From the NCBI RefSeq assembly GCF_001983935.1, contig NZ_CP017641.1, positions 1,302,001 through 1,366,000 on the forward strand: a DNA stretch of 64,000 nt. The letters are read 5' to 3'. The translations under genes and the position numbers were made by a program. Positions 9,035 through 17,671 of this stretch are shown here, piece by piece (the first letter of the stretch is position 1; every line of letters begins with the position of its first letter). Source of the stretch: Fuerstiella marisgermanici (GTDB lineage Bacteria; Planctomycetota; Planctomycetia; Planctomycetales; Planctomycetaceae). The notes beneath the pieces were generated by a model. It worked only from the letters and a program-made list of their open reading frames with translations, ran no database searches and was not told where the DNA came from.

Positions 9035-9700
9035 TTACCCCGCGAGCAGCGTTTTCAATTCGTCAGCCGCCAGGCTGGAAACTCGCAACGTCGCCATGCT
9101 GAAATCGCCATGATCTGTGTGGCGGTTTGGAACCGACACCGTGACGGCTCCGGCTGCGCTCGCCGCTCGAGTGCCTGTTTCGCTGTCTTCCAACACCAGC
9201 ATGTTTGCCGTCGCCACATTTAACATTCCGGCCGCCGTTTCGTAAATCTCAGGATGAGGTTTTCCGTGAGTCACGTCCTCCGCCGTTAACGTAATGGGAA
9301 ATCGCGACAGCAGATCAAACTTTCCCAGAAGTGTTTCCATGTAATCGCGCGGTGAAGACGTGGCGACCGCCTTTGGCAGGCCGCGGCGTTCGACCAGATT
9401 CAGCAGCTCAAGCAACCCCGGCATCACGGCCAGGCAGTCGGACGCTGCGGCCCAGAATAATTCTCGTGTCTCCGTTTTCAGTTCTTCGATTGGATCGTCA
9501 ATGCCTGTCAGGTCTTTCATGGCCTGAAACGCTTCGTCCGGCCGACGTCCCAACATCGCACGGTGGATTTCGTCCGTCATCGACAGGCCGCGGCGAGACA
9601 ACAGTGCTCGACCGGCTATGTCGAACACGTCCTCGGTGTTCAGCATCAGGCCGTCCAGATCGAAGACAACCGCGTGAATTGCTGGTGCTGGAGCGGGCAT
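9035..9700 (-). CDS. HAD-superfamily phosphatase (beta-PGM/phosphoglycolate phosphatase-like)
   Basis: This 221-aa HAD hydrolase has the nucleophile motif VVFDLDGLMLNTE (residues 12-24), the motif II serine in VATSSPRDYM, the motif III lysine in THGKPHPEIY and the motif IV acids in MLVLEDSETG. The cap insertion between motifs I and II is the small helical type of the beta-phosphoglucomutase/Gph branch. It starts 2 bases after the glcF stop and is the next gene after glcD-glcE-glcF. That suggests 2-phosphoglycolate as substrate, which would feed glycolate to the oxidase. This is inference from context; the motif I text DLDGLMLNTE is also found in sugar-phosphate phosphatases. Confidence 0.85.
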   Translation of the reverse strand: MPAPAPAIHAVVFDLDGLMLNTEDVFDIAGRALLSRRGLSMTDEIHRAMLGRRPDEAFQAMKDLTGIDDPIEELKTETRELFWAAASDCLAVMPGLLELLNLVERRGLPKAVATSSPRDYMETLLGKFDLLSRFPITLTAEDVTHGKPHPEIYETAAGMLNVATANMLVLEDSETGTRAASAAGAVTVSVPNRHTDHGDFSMATLRVSSLAADELKTLLAG

Positions 9701-9702
9701 GG

Positions 9703-11058
9703 CTATTTCAGTTCGCTAAGTTTTGCGTTGCGATAGCTTAAATCCAGCAGCTCCATCGGGTGCAGGACGGGCGTGTCGTGCCCTGCTTTCTTAAGATGAG
9801 CCTGTAATTGCAGCGAACAGCCCGCGTTGCCGGAAGCAATGATGTCGGGATTCACAGCAAGCAGGTTGTTCGTCTTACGCTGACCCAGTCGGTCGGCCAT
9901 TTCCGGTTGAGTCAGGCTGTAACTTCCCGCCGCGCCGCAACACAGTTCCGGTTCGGCGATGGGCTTTAACTGAATGCCAGGGATCAGGTTCATCAAGTCG
10001 CGCGGTGGCTGACGAATCTGCTGAGCGTGTTGCAGGTGGCAGGCGTCCTGATAGGCCACCACAGCGTTGATTGGCCCGACGGGTTTGCGCGGTCCGAGGT
10101 CCGCCAGAAACTCAGACACGTCTTTGATCTTCGAGACAAACTTCGACGGATCGATACTGCTGCTTTTGGCAATTTCTTCGGCGACGTGCGAGTAATCTTT
10201 CAGCATCGAACCGCAGCCAGCCACATTCACGATCACAGCGTCCAGACTGTCGTTATCGAACGCCGCGACGTTTTGCTGCATTAGTTCAATCGCAGGTTCT
10301 GCCGCGCCACTGTGATAGTGGATCGCTCCGCAGCACGCCTGAGCCTGCGGGATCACGACGTCGCAGCCGTTTTCCTGCAGCACGCGAGCCGTCGCCCAGT
10401 GGACTCGGCGAAACATCGCGTCCGCGACGCATCCCAAAAACAGCCCGACTGTGGCTCGCCGTTCGCCCTTCGCGGGAAGGAATTCCGGCAACGCCGGCAG
10501 CGATTTGTTGAGAGTGGGCAATTGATCCTGCATGCGCCGCAGTCGAGCGGGAAGCAACTTTGTGAGTCCGACTGCATTCGCCAGCCGATCCAGTTTCAGC
10601 GTCTGCATTAAGCGCGCCGGAGCCAGCGCCCATGCCATTCGTTTTCGGCTGGGAAACAGACCATACATGATCCAGCGATGAAACCAGTCCGGCTTCTTCG
10701 GCTGGGGTGGAGTGGTGTCGTTGGAAGCAGCAGCTTGCAAACCCTGTTGCATTTCGACTCGGAAAGGTTCCAGCAACCTTCCGTATTGCACGCCGGACGG
10801 ACACGCGGTTTCGCAACTGCGGCAATCCAGACACAGGTCCAGATGCCCCCTCACTTTTTCCGTCAGGTCCAGCCGTCCATCGACAACCGACCGCATTAAA
10901 TAAATGCGTCCTCGAGGGCTGTCGTTTTCATCGCCGGTTTCGACATACGTCGGGCAGGCGGACGTACACAGGCCGCAATGGACGCAGTCCAGAAACCGAT
11001 CGTACGGAATGGATTGGCCAATGGTCGGCGGCTTTGGGGTGGGATCGTTGGCGGGCAT
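9703..11058 (-). CDS. glcF: Glycolate oxidase iron-sulfur subunit
   Basis: GlcF carries electrons from the flavin subunits of glycolate dehydrogenase/oxidase towards the quinone pool. The 451-aa product has two 4Fe-4S clusters near the N-terminus: C25, C28, C31, C35 (DCVHCGLCTSACPTY) and C76, C79, C82, C86 (CLDCRSCETACPSG). Two Cys-rich CCG domains follow, with QACCGAIHYHSG in the first and ELCCGAAGSY in the second, plus the DACHLQHAQQIRQPPRDLM stretch that is typical of GlcF. It lies directly after glcE (the glcE stop ends at 11059, the start is at 11058) and before the HAD phosphatase, all on the minus strand. Confidence 0.95.
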   Translation of the reverse strand: MPANDPTPKPPTIGQSIPYDRFLDCVHCGLCTSACPTYVETGDENDSPRGRIYLMRSVVDGRLDLTEKVRGHLDLCLDCRSCETACPSGVQYGRLLEPFRVEMQQGLQAAASNDTTPPQPKKPDWFHRWIMYGLFPSRKRMAWALAPARLMQTLKLDRLANAVGLTKLLPARLRRMQDQLPTLNKSLPALPEFLPAKGERRATVGLFLGCVADAMFRRVHWATARVLQENGCDVVIPQAQACCGAIHYHSGAAEPAIELMQQNVAAFDNDSLDAVIVNVAGCGSMLKDYSHVAEEIAKSSSIDPSKFVSKIKDVSEFLADLGPRKPVGPINAVVAYQDACHLQHAQQIRQPPRDLMNLIPGIQLKPIAEPELCCGAAGSYSLTQPEMADRLGQRKTNNLLAVNPDIIASGNAGCSLQLQAHLKKAGHDTPVLHPMELLDLSYRNAKLSELK

Positions 11059-12213
11059 TTATTCAACAAGAAAAACAGAGTGTGGATCAAACGTGCTTCG
11101 AAGTCGAGTCGACAGTGGGTCCGTCGCTTTGGCCGGGTGGTCGACATCCCATTCGCTGACAGTGCCGCCGTGTTTAGCCGCGACTTCTTCGCAAACGGAT
11201 CGCACTTTACCGTCTTTGATTTCGTCACCAGCGAACAGAATGGCGTTTCCGGCGTGGCCCTGAGTGGAATACCCGCGTTCTGAAAGTTCGGACACGATGG
11301 CGACCAGTTTTGACGGCAGGGTTCGAATCTGAACGTCGCCGTTGTGCCAGCCGTAGCCAAACGATCGACAATGTTGCGTGACCGACCAGCCAGGATGACC
11401 ACTGAAATCTATTTCTTCGCTGCCTGCGCAGTCCTGTCGCAGTTGTTTGATTTGCCAGTCGCAGGATGTTTCCGTTCCTTCGACGCCGATGCACAGCGAA
11501 TATGGCAGGTTCTTCCGTTCGCTGTCTGGCCCCGTGCGTTGCTTCGCGAGTTCCGGCGATGCAAACGTGAAGTCCATCATCACTGGCGTGGCCGCTGTGA
11601 CGTTCAACTTTTCCAAAGCGGCATCAAAATCTGCCACCTGGTCGAAGCGAAACGTTCTGAGGTCCGAATGCTCGGGAATCGGTTTCAGCTTAAACGTGAG
11701 CTGCGTGATAATTCCCAGCGAACCTCGTGAGCCAACCATCAGGCGACACAAATCGTAACCAGCCACGTTCTTGACGACTCGCCCGCCCGCGTGGAAAATT
11801 CGCCCCTGACCGTCGACCGCTTCGATGCCAATCACGTAGTCGCGCAGAGTCCCATACGCAAACTGCCTCGGCCCGGCCAGATCGCTGGCCACGAGTGCTC
11901 CGACGGTCATGGTGGGATCGAAGCAATCGACCGGCAGTTGCTGCTTTTCTTCGGCGAGGATTTTCTTCAGTTCCGTGAGCGGCATGCCCGCCTGCACGGT
12001 GATGGTCATGTCGCGAGCCGGGTAGTCGACGACAGCTTCCATGTTTCGCAAGCTAACCGGCCGTGAAGTGTCGGACTTTGTCCTGCCTTTGCCGCCAACT
12101 TTGCGAGCTGTCCGCAGCGCGAAGCCATCCTTTGCTGCGGCGCGCACAATGTCGGCCACTTCTTTTGTAGAAGCGGGTTTGAAGGCTTCGAATGGTGAGC
12201 TGTTGTTCAACAC
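11059..12213 (-). CDS. glcE: Glycolate oxidase FAD-binding subunit GlcE
   Basis: GlcE is the second flavin-type subunit of glycolate oxidase. The 384-aa protein has a PCMH-type FAD domain with VDYPARDMTITVQAGMPLTE, then DPTMTVGALVASDLAGP, YGTLRDYVIGIEAVDG and GRVVKNVAGYDLCRLMVGS, the characteristic GlcE stretch. The C-terminal half is shorter and more variable than in GlcD, as expected. It is separated from the upstream glcD by 276 bases that contain a dispersed repeat, and abuts glcF. The FAD subunit assignment is firm. In vivo the complex needs D, E and F together. Confidence 0.94.
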   Translation of the reverse strand: MLNNSSPFEAFKPASTKEVADIVRAAAKDGFALRTARKVGGKGRTKSDTSRPVSLRNMEAVVDYPARDMTITVQAGMPLTELKKILAEEKQQLPVDCFDPTMTVGALVASDLAGPRQFAYGTLRDYVIGIEAVDGQGRIFHAGGRVVKNVAGYDLCRLMVGSRGSLGIITQLTFKLKPIPEHSDLRTFRFDQVADFDAALEKLNVTAATPVMMDFTFASPELAKQRTGPDSERKNLPYSLCIGVEGTETSCDWQIKQLRQDCAGSEEIDFSGHPGWSVTQHCRSFGYGWHNGDVQIRTLPSKLVAIVSELSERGYSTQGHAGNAILFAGDEIKDGKVRSVCEEVAAKHGGTVSEWDVDHPAKATDPLSTRLRSTFDPHSVFLVE

Positions 12214-12405
12214 TTATCTCCGCTGTTGGGTGTTCTCTTGCCAGGCAGGTTATTACGTGTAAGTCGTTCGGCCAGTGCGACTGAGCGAACTGAATTCACG
12301 ACTAAAACCTTCCGACATGCAGAACCCAATAATCTCGACTCGGCGAGTCGAGCCACAATAAAACCAGACGACTCACGTCCTCGGCTCGCCCCTATTTTCT
12401 TTCCA

Positions 12406-12489
12406 GCGACCAACGGGAGCACCGCCGGCGCTTCAGCCGTCACACCGTCACCCGTCCACCACGCCAATCGCCAGGCGGGCCGTCCCGCC
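12406..12489 (-). repeat. 84-nt dispersed intergenic repeat, copy 2
   Basis: On the minus strand this starts directly after the glcD stop (TAG at 12490-12492) with a 6-bp hairpin GGCGGG/CCCGCC around loop ACGG (12474-12489). The conserved tail ends in GTTGGTCGC at 12406. It matches copy 1 (5549-5632) over its full 84 nt. Stem positions 2 and 6 differ, but both changes are compensated on the other arm. It sits inside the glcD-glcE gap and could reduce or process read-through between those genes. Confidence 0.85.
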
Positions 12490-13962
12490 CTACATGGCGG
12501 CGCGGCGTGAGGGGTGGGATTGTTGGATGTGTTCCATGCCGCAGGCTCCCGCGGTGGGCAGTAACTTGCCGGGGCTGCAGTGGCCGGATGGATTGAACAC
12601 TTTGCGGACGTCCTCCATTACGATTAAGTCCTCTTCTGTGAACAGACGATTCATGAAACTGATTTTCTCGACACCGATCCCGTGTTCGCCGGTCACGCTG
12701 CCGCCGAGGTCGATGCACTTGCTGAGGATTTCGTCGCTGGCCAGCATCACTCGCTTGATCTGTTCTGCGTCGCGTTCGTCAAACAGCAGAATCGGATGCA
12801 GGTTGCCGTCGCCCGCGTGGAAGACGTTCACCACACGAATGTCGTGCCGTTCGCTTACTTCGGCGATAAAACGCAGTATTTCCGGCACCTTCGTGCGCGG
12901 CACAACGCCGTCCTGCGTGCAATAGCTGGGACTAAGCCGCCCGATTGCGCCGAATGCCTGCTTGCGGCACTTCCACAACAAAGCTCGTTCTTCTTCGGTT
13001 TGTGAGAGTCGTACTTCGCGAGCTCCCGTGTCTTTGCAAAGCTGCGTGATTGTTTGTGCCTCGGCATCCACAGCCACTTCCAGGCCATCGACTTCGATCA
13101 GCAGAACAGCTTCAGCGTCCAGCGGGAAGCCAAAGTGGAACGCTTCTTCCAAGGCGCCGACAATGCCCTTGTCCATCATCTCCAGAGCTGCAGGAACGAT
13201 GCCGGCACCGATGATGTTGCTGATGGCCTGAGTTGTGTCGTCGATCGAATCGAAGATCGCAAGCATCGTGCGGTAGGCGGCTGGGTTGCGAACGACCTTT
13301 ACCCACACTTTTGTGACGATGCCGAATGTGCCTTCGCTGCCGACGAAAAGTCCGGTGAGGTCGAAGTTGTTGCCGCGGCCAGTTGGTCCTCCGAGTTGGA
13401 CAAGGTCGCCGTCTGGAGTGACGAACTCAATGCCAATGACGTGGTTGACCGTCACGCCGTATTTTAGGGTATGAGGCCCACCGCTGTTGGTGGCGATGTT
13501 GCCGCCGATTGTGCAGGCTCCCTGACTGGATGGATCTGGGGCATAATGGAAGCCACTCCCGGCGAGGGCTCGCGTGAGGTTGATGTTGACCACGCCCGGT
13601 TCAACCACGGCGTATCGATCTCGCAGATTGATCTCCAGAATTTGCCGCATCTTTGTCAGAGCGATCATCACGCCGCCACCGACCGGCAGGCAACCGCCCG
13701 CTAAACTCGTACCTGCACCACGCGGTACGAATGGGACATCGCTGGCTAGGCAAGCTTTGACGATGGCCACGATTTCGTCCGCGGTCTCCGGAAAGACCAC
13801 GACGTCGGGGACATTTTTTTCGACGATATAGCCGTCGCATTCGTAGACGAGCAATTCGTCTTCGGAAGACAACAGCCGCGCAGGCCCGACAATCCTCGCC
13901 AGGTCTCGCAGGAATTCCGGCGTGATGACACAAGTGGGTTGAGAAGACGTTGCCGCAGTCAT
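12490..13962 (-). CDS. glcD: Glycolate oxidase subunit GlcD (FAD-linked oxidase)
   Basis: GlcD is the catalytic flavin subunit that oxidises glycolate to glyoxylate. The 490-aa protein has the FAD-binding type 4 domain: VPFVPRGAGTSLAGGCLPV, DPSSQGACTIGGNIATNSGG, LKYGVTVNHVIGIEFVTPDG and GLFVGSEGTFGIVTKVWVK. Its C-terminal FAD-oxidase domain carries the family histidines in NVFHAGDGNLHPILL and GSVTGEHGIGVEKI. The last ~25 residues (MEHIQQSHPSRRAAM) run beyond the usual family end. The start at 13962 is the base next to the stop of the flavin reductase gene (13963), so the two are probably translated from one message. Confidence 0.95.
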   Translation of the reverse strand: MTAATSSQPTCVITPEFLRDLARIVGPARLLSSEDELLVYECDGYIVEKNVPDVVVFPETADEIVAIVKACLASDVPFVPRGAGTSLAGGCLPVGGGVMIALTKMRQILEINLRDRYAVVEPGVVNINLTRALAGSGFHYAPDPSSQGACTIGGNIATNSGGPHTLKYGVTVNHVIGIEFVTPDGDLVQLGGPTGRGNNFDLTGLFVGSEGTFGIVTKVWVKVVRNPAAYRTMLAIFDSIDDTTQAISNIIGAGIVPAALEMMDKGIVGALEEAFHFGFPLDAEAVLLIEVDGLEVAVDAEAQTITQLCKDTGAREVRLSQTEEERALLWKCRKQAFGAIGRLSPSYCTQDGVVPRTKVPEILRFIAEVSERHDIRVVNVFHAGDGNLHPILLFDERDAEQIKRVMLASDEILSKCIDLGGSVTGEHGIGVEKISFMNRLFTEEDLIVMEDVRKVFNPSGHCSPGKLLPTAGACGMEHIQQSHPSRRAAM

Positions 13963-14457
13963 TTAGTAGTTGAATCCGTTTTTACGCACGTGAACCTGAG
14001 GATCGAACTCCGCCGCATCTTTAAATGCCTTAGCTGCCGTAATGTCGGCCAGGTAAATCACATGATCGCCCGCTTCCATCTGAGACACGATCGTGCCTTC
14101 CATCGAAGCCATGGCGGCCATCAGCAATGGAAGTCCGTTTTCGGCGGTCGTCGTTTCCACACCTGTGAAAGCATCGGCGTCAGGTTCGAATCCTCTGCCA
14201 AAATGCTTGAACAGAACGCTATCGCCCTTCGACACCTGATTGACGGTGATTGGCGATCCCGCCTTCAACCAATCGGTTAGGTAGCGGGATTTGTTGACGG
14301 CGATTGTGATCTGCGGCGGTTCGAACGACGCTTGCTGCAGCCAACTGGCCAGCAATCCGGTTTGCTGACCGGCACCGTCGCCCGCCACCAGAATAAAAAC
14401 GCCACTGGGAACTCGGCCCAGCACGGGCGCGATTTGATCTTTGGTCTGCTGATTCAT
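13963..14457 (-). CDS. Flavin reductase-like domain protein
   Basis: This 164-aa protein has the FMN-binding split-barrel of flavin reductases and flavoredoxins (PF01613 type): LGRVPSGVFILVAGDG at the start, LLASWLQQASFEPPQITIAVNKSRY, SPITVNQVS and HVIYLADITAAKAF. It would reduce or carry FMN using NAD(P)H, possibly supplying reduced flavin to a partner. It is the first gene of the run flavin reductase-glcD-(repeat)-glcE-glcF-HAD-fxsA. A link with the glycolate oxidase flavoproteins is plausible from position only. No partner monooxygenase is visible nearby. Confidence 0.87.
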   Translation of the reverse strand: MNQQTKDQIAPVLGRVPSGVFILVAGDGAGQQTGLLASWLQQASFEPPQITIAVNKSRYLTDWLKAGSPITVNQVSKGDSVLFKHFGRGFEPDADAFTGVETTTAENGLPLLMAAMASMEGTIVSQMEAGDHVIYLADITAAKAFKDAAEFDPQVHVRKNGFNY

Positions 14458-14760
14458 CGTTGAAATTTCGTTGGTAGAAGACGTATGAGGTCCGCTCCAT
14501 CATAGTGGCGTGCGACGTCTTGATAAATCAAGTCGGGTGAAATCCGTCTTTAGCGCGGGAAAACGGCAAGCGATGCCCGAATTTAGTCATAAACCGCTTC
14601 AGGTTCCGCGTTTTGGATCGTATAACGTGTCAGAGTGGGAACGTCTCAGATGAACAGGAATACCACTGCTTTCTAATTCAGCACAACCTCGAGCCACAGC
14701 TAGACAATTAGGCAAACTTGACTGCCTTCATCCGACGGTGGTCAATTCAGTGAGTCATTA
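14458..14760. other. Intergenic region between divergent genes
   Basis: This 303-base gap lies between the flavin reductase gene (minus) and the sigma-54 activator gene (plus). It should contain both promoters. I looked for a sigma-54 -24/-12 element (TGGC...TTGC) and found none I would defend, and there is no credible small gene. Confidence 0.5.
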
Positions 14761-15798
14761 ATGACGGACGTAGGCGGAATAAACGGAATTATCGGTCACA
14801 GTCCTCAAATGCAGGAAGTGTTCCGAGTGACGCGAAAGGTGGCGCCTAGCTCCGCCACCGTGTTGCTAACCGGCGAAACGGGAACCGGCAAGGAACTGAT
14901 TGCGCGAGCTTTGCATGAACTCAGTTCGCGAGCGACCGGGCCGTTCGTCCGCGTAAACTGCGGCGCGCTGTCGGAAAGTTTGCTGGAAAGCGAGCTGTTC
15001 GGGCACATGAAGGGAGCCTTCACGGGGGCTCATGAGACGCGAACCGGGCGGTTTGAGGCGGCTCATGGCGGCACCGTGTTTCTGGACGAAATCAATTCGG
15101 TCAGCTACCAGTTGCAGGTCAAGTTGTTACGCGTGCTGCAGGAGCAGGAATTCGAACGCGTGGGGGACACGAAGACCATTCGAGTCGATTGCCGGGTTGT
15201 TGCCGCGACGAACGTGGACCTGACCGACGAAATCAAGGCCGGCCGGTTTCGCGAAGACCTTTACTATCGCCTGAATGTGATACCGATTTACCTGCCCGCC
15301 CTGCGCGAGCGGCGCGACGATATTCCCTCGCTGGTGAAGTTCTTCGTCCGGCGATATGCGGAGCAGAATGGTTTCGCCGTTGCACGAGTCACCACGAATG
15401 CGCTGAACTTTCTGAGTCAGTATGAATGGCCGGGCAACGTTCGCGAACTTCAGAACTACATCGAACGCGCGTTAGTGCTGGCGTCGTCTGACGAAATTGA
15501 CGCTGCTGACCTGCCGACTCATGTTCGCGGCCTTGCTCCCGTGAGAATTGGCCGCAACGAAGATAACGACATCGAGACCCTGTGCACATCTCTTGTGAGT
15601 CAGGGAATTGCGGCATCCGGCGAAGAATCGACCGACGTATACAATGCGGTCGTCAGTCAGGTCGAACGCGAAGTGATTCTGCAGGTGCTGAGGCAGTGCC
15701 AGGGCGTGCAGACTCGTACCGCGACGCGTCTTGGGATCAATCGCAACACACTGCATAAAAAAATCGACGAGTACGGTCTGCAGCAGGAATCACGGTAG
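14761..15798 (+). CDS. Sigma-54-dependent transcription activator lacking a receiver domain
   Basis: This 345-aa bacterial enhancer-binding protein opens sigma-54 RNA polymerase promoters using ATP. The AAA+ domain starts almost at residue 1. Walker A is GETGTGKE (38-45), the sigma-54-contacting loop GAFTGA is at 85-90, Walker B GGTVFLDE at 103-110, and the arginine-finger region [11 protein letters not shown] at 163-173. A C-terminal Fis-type helix-turn-helix ([18 protein letters not shown]) ends the protein. There is no receiver, GAF or PAS domain in front, so activity must be controlled by a partner protein or by expression, as with PspF. Target genes are unknown; none of the neighbours has an obvious -24/-12 promoter. 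Confidence 0.93.
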   Translation: MTDVGGINGIIGHSPQMQEVFRVTRKVAPSSATVLLTGETGTGKELIARALHELSSRATGPFVRVNCGALSESLLESELFGHMKGAFTGAHETRTGRFEAAHGGTVFLDEINSVSYQLQVKLLRVLQEQEFERVGDTKTIRVDCRVVAATNVDLTDEIKAGRFREDLYYRLNVIPIYLPALRERRDDIPSLVKFFVRRYAEQNGFAVARVTTNALNFLSQYEWPGNVRELQNYIERALVLASSDEIDAADLPTHVRGLAPVRIGRNEDNDIETLCTSLVSQGIAASGEESTDVYNAVVSQVEREVILQVLRQCQGVQTRTATRLGINRNTLHKKIDEYGLQQESR

Positions 15799-16012
15799 CG
15801 GGCGAGGCATCTCTGGGATTTTGCGGGAATTGTATTAATCCGTTGGTGAAGAACTATCGTTGACAGCCGTCGTGGCATAGAAAACCGGGCCGTTCGCCTT
15901 GCGCGCGGCGTCTTAAAATGGCAAGAGAAATTACGACTTGAAGTCGATTGCGGGGCGGATCCCGGTTGGCCGTGAATCTCACGCTGAATGTTAAATGGAA
16001 AGTGAACACCGA

Positions 16013-17023
16013 ATGACTCGACCCTTCATCTTGTTTCTGTTGCCTCTGGCGTTTGCGGTTGGCTGCAGTGAGGACAACAGTGCCACGACAGCTGAGGCCC
16101 CGGGTGTGCAGCTTGCGGAAGCTCCGTCTGAGGACACAGCCGAAGCCTCAGTTCGATACATTATGGAAGGCGTCAAGAACGGCCAACCGGTCGTTGCATG
16201 GAACGCCCTTCCAACCAGTTACCAAAAAGACATCACAGGGATCGTTCAAAAATTCGGTGAGACAATGGACCCGCAGGTCTGGGGGCAAATCACCGGCCTG
16301 ATCAAAAACGTTCACGAACTGCTGGTGGAAAAACAGGACTTTATCGCAGGTCACCCGATGGTCGCTCAAAGCGGCGATCCCGCGACGACGAAGGAAGCCA
16401 TCGCTCAGGTCACGAACCTGCTTAAGACCGTTCTGGATAGTGCGGGCGATCTGGAAAACCTGAAGACATTTGACGGTGCCGAATTCATGAAGACCACCGG
16501 AGCCGACCTGCTGACTCAGTTCGACGCACTCAGCAAACTGGCACCTCCCGGTTCGACGCCCGGCCCAATTGGCTTAGCGGCACTTGAGAATGCTAAAGTG
16601 GAAACTCTGGAATCCACAGATACGACCGCCAAACTAAAAATCACCACGGGCGACAACGAACAGGTGGAAGACTACACAAAAGTGGACGGCAAATGGCTTC
16701 CAGTAAGTCTGACAAAAGACTGGGACCAGCAGGTCGCAGACGCCAATCAGGCGATTGCTGAGCTGCCGAACAGTATCGGACAAATTCAACAGGGCGTGGG
16801 AATGGCGTCTGGAATTCTTCCCGGACTGCTGGCCCCGTTGAAGGCGGCAGAGACCCAGGAACAGTTCAACGCAGCCGTCAATAACCTTCAGCAATCGGCG
16901 ATGATGATGATGGGAGGAATGGGCGGCCGTCCACCTTCCGGTGGTCCACCTGCATCAGATAGCCAGAGCAGTGGTTCGCAAAGTGATCCCGTTCCTGAAC
17001 CGGCCAAGCCACCTGAAGAATAA
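16013..17023 (+). CDS. Hypothetical lipoprotein
   Basis: I choose the ATG at 16013 over the in-frame ATG at 15995, because the upstream GGAAAG then serves as ribosome site and the protein starts directly with MTRPFILFLLPLAFAVGC. This is a lipoprotein signal with lipobox AVGC. The mature 336-aa protein has a small acidic spacer and an alpha-helical body (AEASVRYIMEGVKNGQPVVAWNALP, then DWDQQVADANQAIAELPNSI). It ends in a Met/Gly/Pro/Ser-rich tail that contains a run of four Met. I do not recognise a family. The ionic, helix-rich body could be a periplasmic scaffold; nothing in the neighbourhood assigns a job. Confidence 0.75.
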   Translation: MTRPFILFLLPLAFAVGCSEDNSATTAEAPGVQLAEAPSEDTAEASVRYIMEGVKNGQPVVAWNALPTSYQKDITGIVQKFGETMDPQVWGQITGLIKNVHELLVEKQDFIAGHPMVAQSGDPATTKEAIAQVTNLLKTVLDSAGDLENLKTFDGAEFMKTTGADLLTQFDALSKLAPPGSTPGPIGLAALENAKVETLESTDTTAKLKITTGDNEQVEDYTKVDGKWLPVSLTKDWDQQVADANQAIAELPNSIGQIQQGVGMASGILPGLLAPLKAAETQEQFNAAVNNLQQSAMMMMGGMGGRPPSGGPPASDSQSSGSQSDPVPEPAKPPEE

Positions 17024-17111
17024 GGCTTGTGTGCAGCTTGGGGCTACCGGTCAGTGCGTTGATATTGTGATCAGCTGCCAGCAGCCCCGTGCAACCTGAT
17101 GAATTCCAATC

Positions 17112-17609
17112 ATGTTGACTGACGGATTTCTTGGCTACCGCACATCGTTCATGCTCGACTTCGTCGTGTGTGCGCTGGTTATTATCGTGCCTGTCCTTTG
17201 CTACAGCCTGTGGCTGGCAAAGTTCAAACGCCGCTATCAGCAGCACAAGTGGCTGCAGATTGCGCTGGGTGTGATTCTGCTGGTGGCGGTTGGGGCGTTT
17301 GAAGTTGACCTGCAGTTGGTGCATGGTGGCTGGGAGAACATCGTTGCAAAATCGCATCCCGAAGAAGCGGCTCTGGCTGCAAAGGTCGCAGAATCGCGAC
17401 CCTATCTGTGGGTGCACCTGCTATTTGCTGTGACCACGCCAGTGCTTTGGTGCGTCACTTTGGTGCTGGCTTTGAAACGATTTCCGAATCCGCCGACGCC
17501 AGGCCCTCACAGTCGGCTGCACAAGACGCTGGGCTGGCTTTCGGCCGTCGACATCACATTGACGGCCGTCACCGGGCTGGTCTTCTACTACGTGGCGTTC
17601 ATGCAATAA
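17112..17609 (+). CDS. DUF420 family membrane protein
   Basis: This 165-aa integral membrane protein has about four transmembrane helices: FMLDFVVCALVIIVPVLCY, WLQIALGVILLVAVGAFEV, LWVHLLFAVTTPVLWCVTLV and a last one ending VTGLVFYYVAFM. Conserved-looking histidines occur at QQHKW, VHLL and RLHKTLGWLS, a pattern seen in DUF420 proteins such as Bacillus CtaM, a factor for cytochrome oxidase maturation. The histidines may bind haem or metal. No oxidase genes are present here, so the oxidase link is only by family. It is convergent with the Gfo/Idh/MocA gene. Confidence 0.72.
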   Translation: MLTDGFLGYRTSFMLDFVVCALVIIVPVLCYSLWLAKFKRRYQQHKWLQIALGVILLVAVGAFEVDLQLVHGGWENIVAKSHPEEAALAAKVAESRPYLWVHLLFAVTTPVLWCVTLVLALKRFPNPPTPGPHSRLHKTLGWLSAVDITLTAVTGLVFYYVAFMQ

Positions 17610-17671
17610 ACGTCTCGGCCTTTCGGAAGCCGTCGGGCGATCTTTTCGAAGGTTGATGGCTGGCTGCTGGC

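Noticed and set aside
15799-16012. Possible sigma-54 promoter before the lipoprotein gene (TGGCAT at about 15873)
   Set aside because: The -24 and -12 elements do not have the required GG/GC spacing, so I do not call it.
17612-17640. Weak hairpin after the DUF420 gene (CGGC...GCCG)
   Set aside because: The stem has a mismatch and only four clean pairs, and lacks a T-tract.
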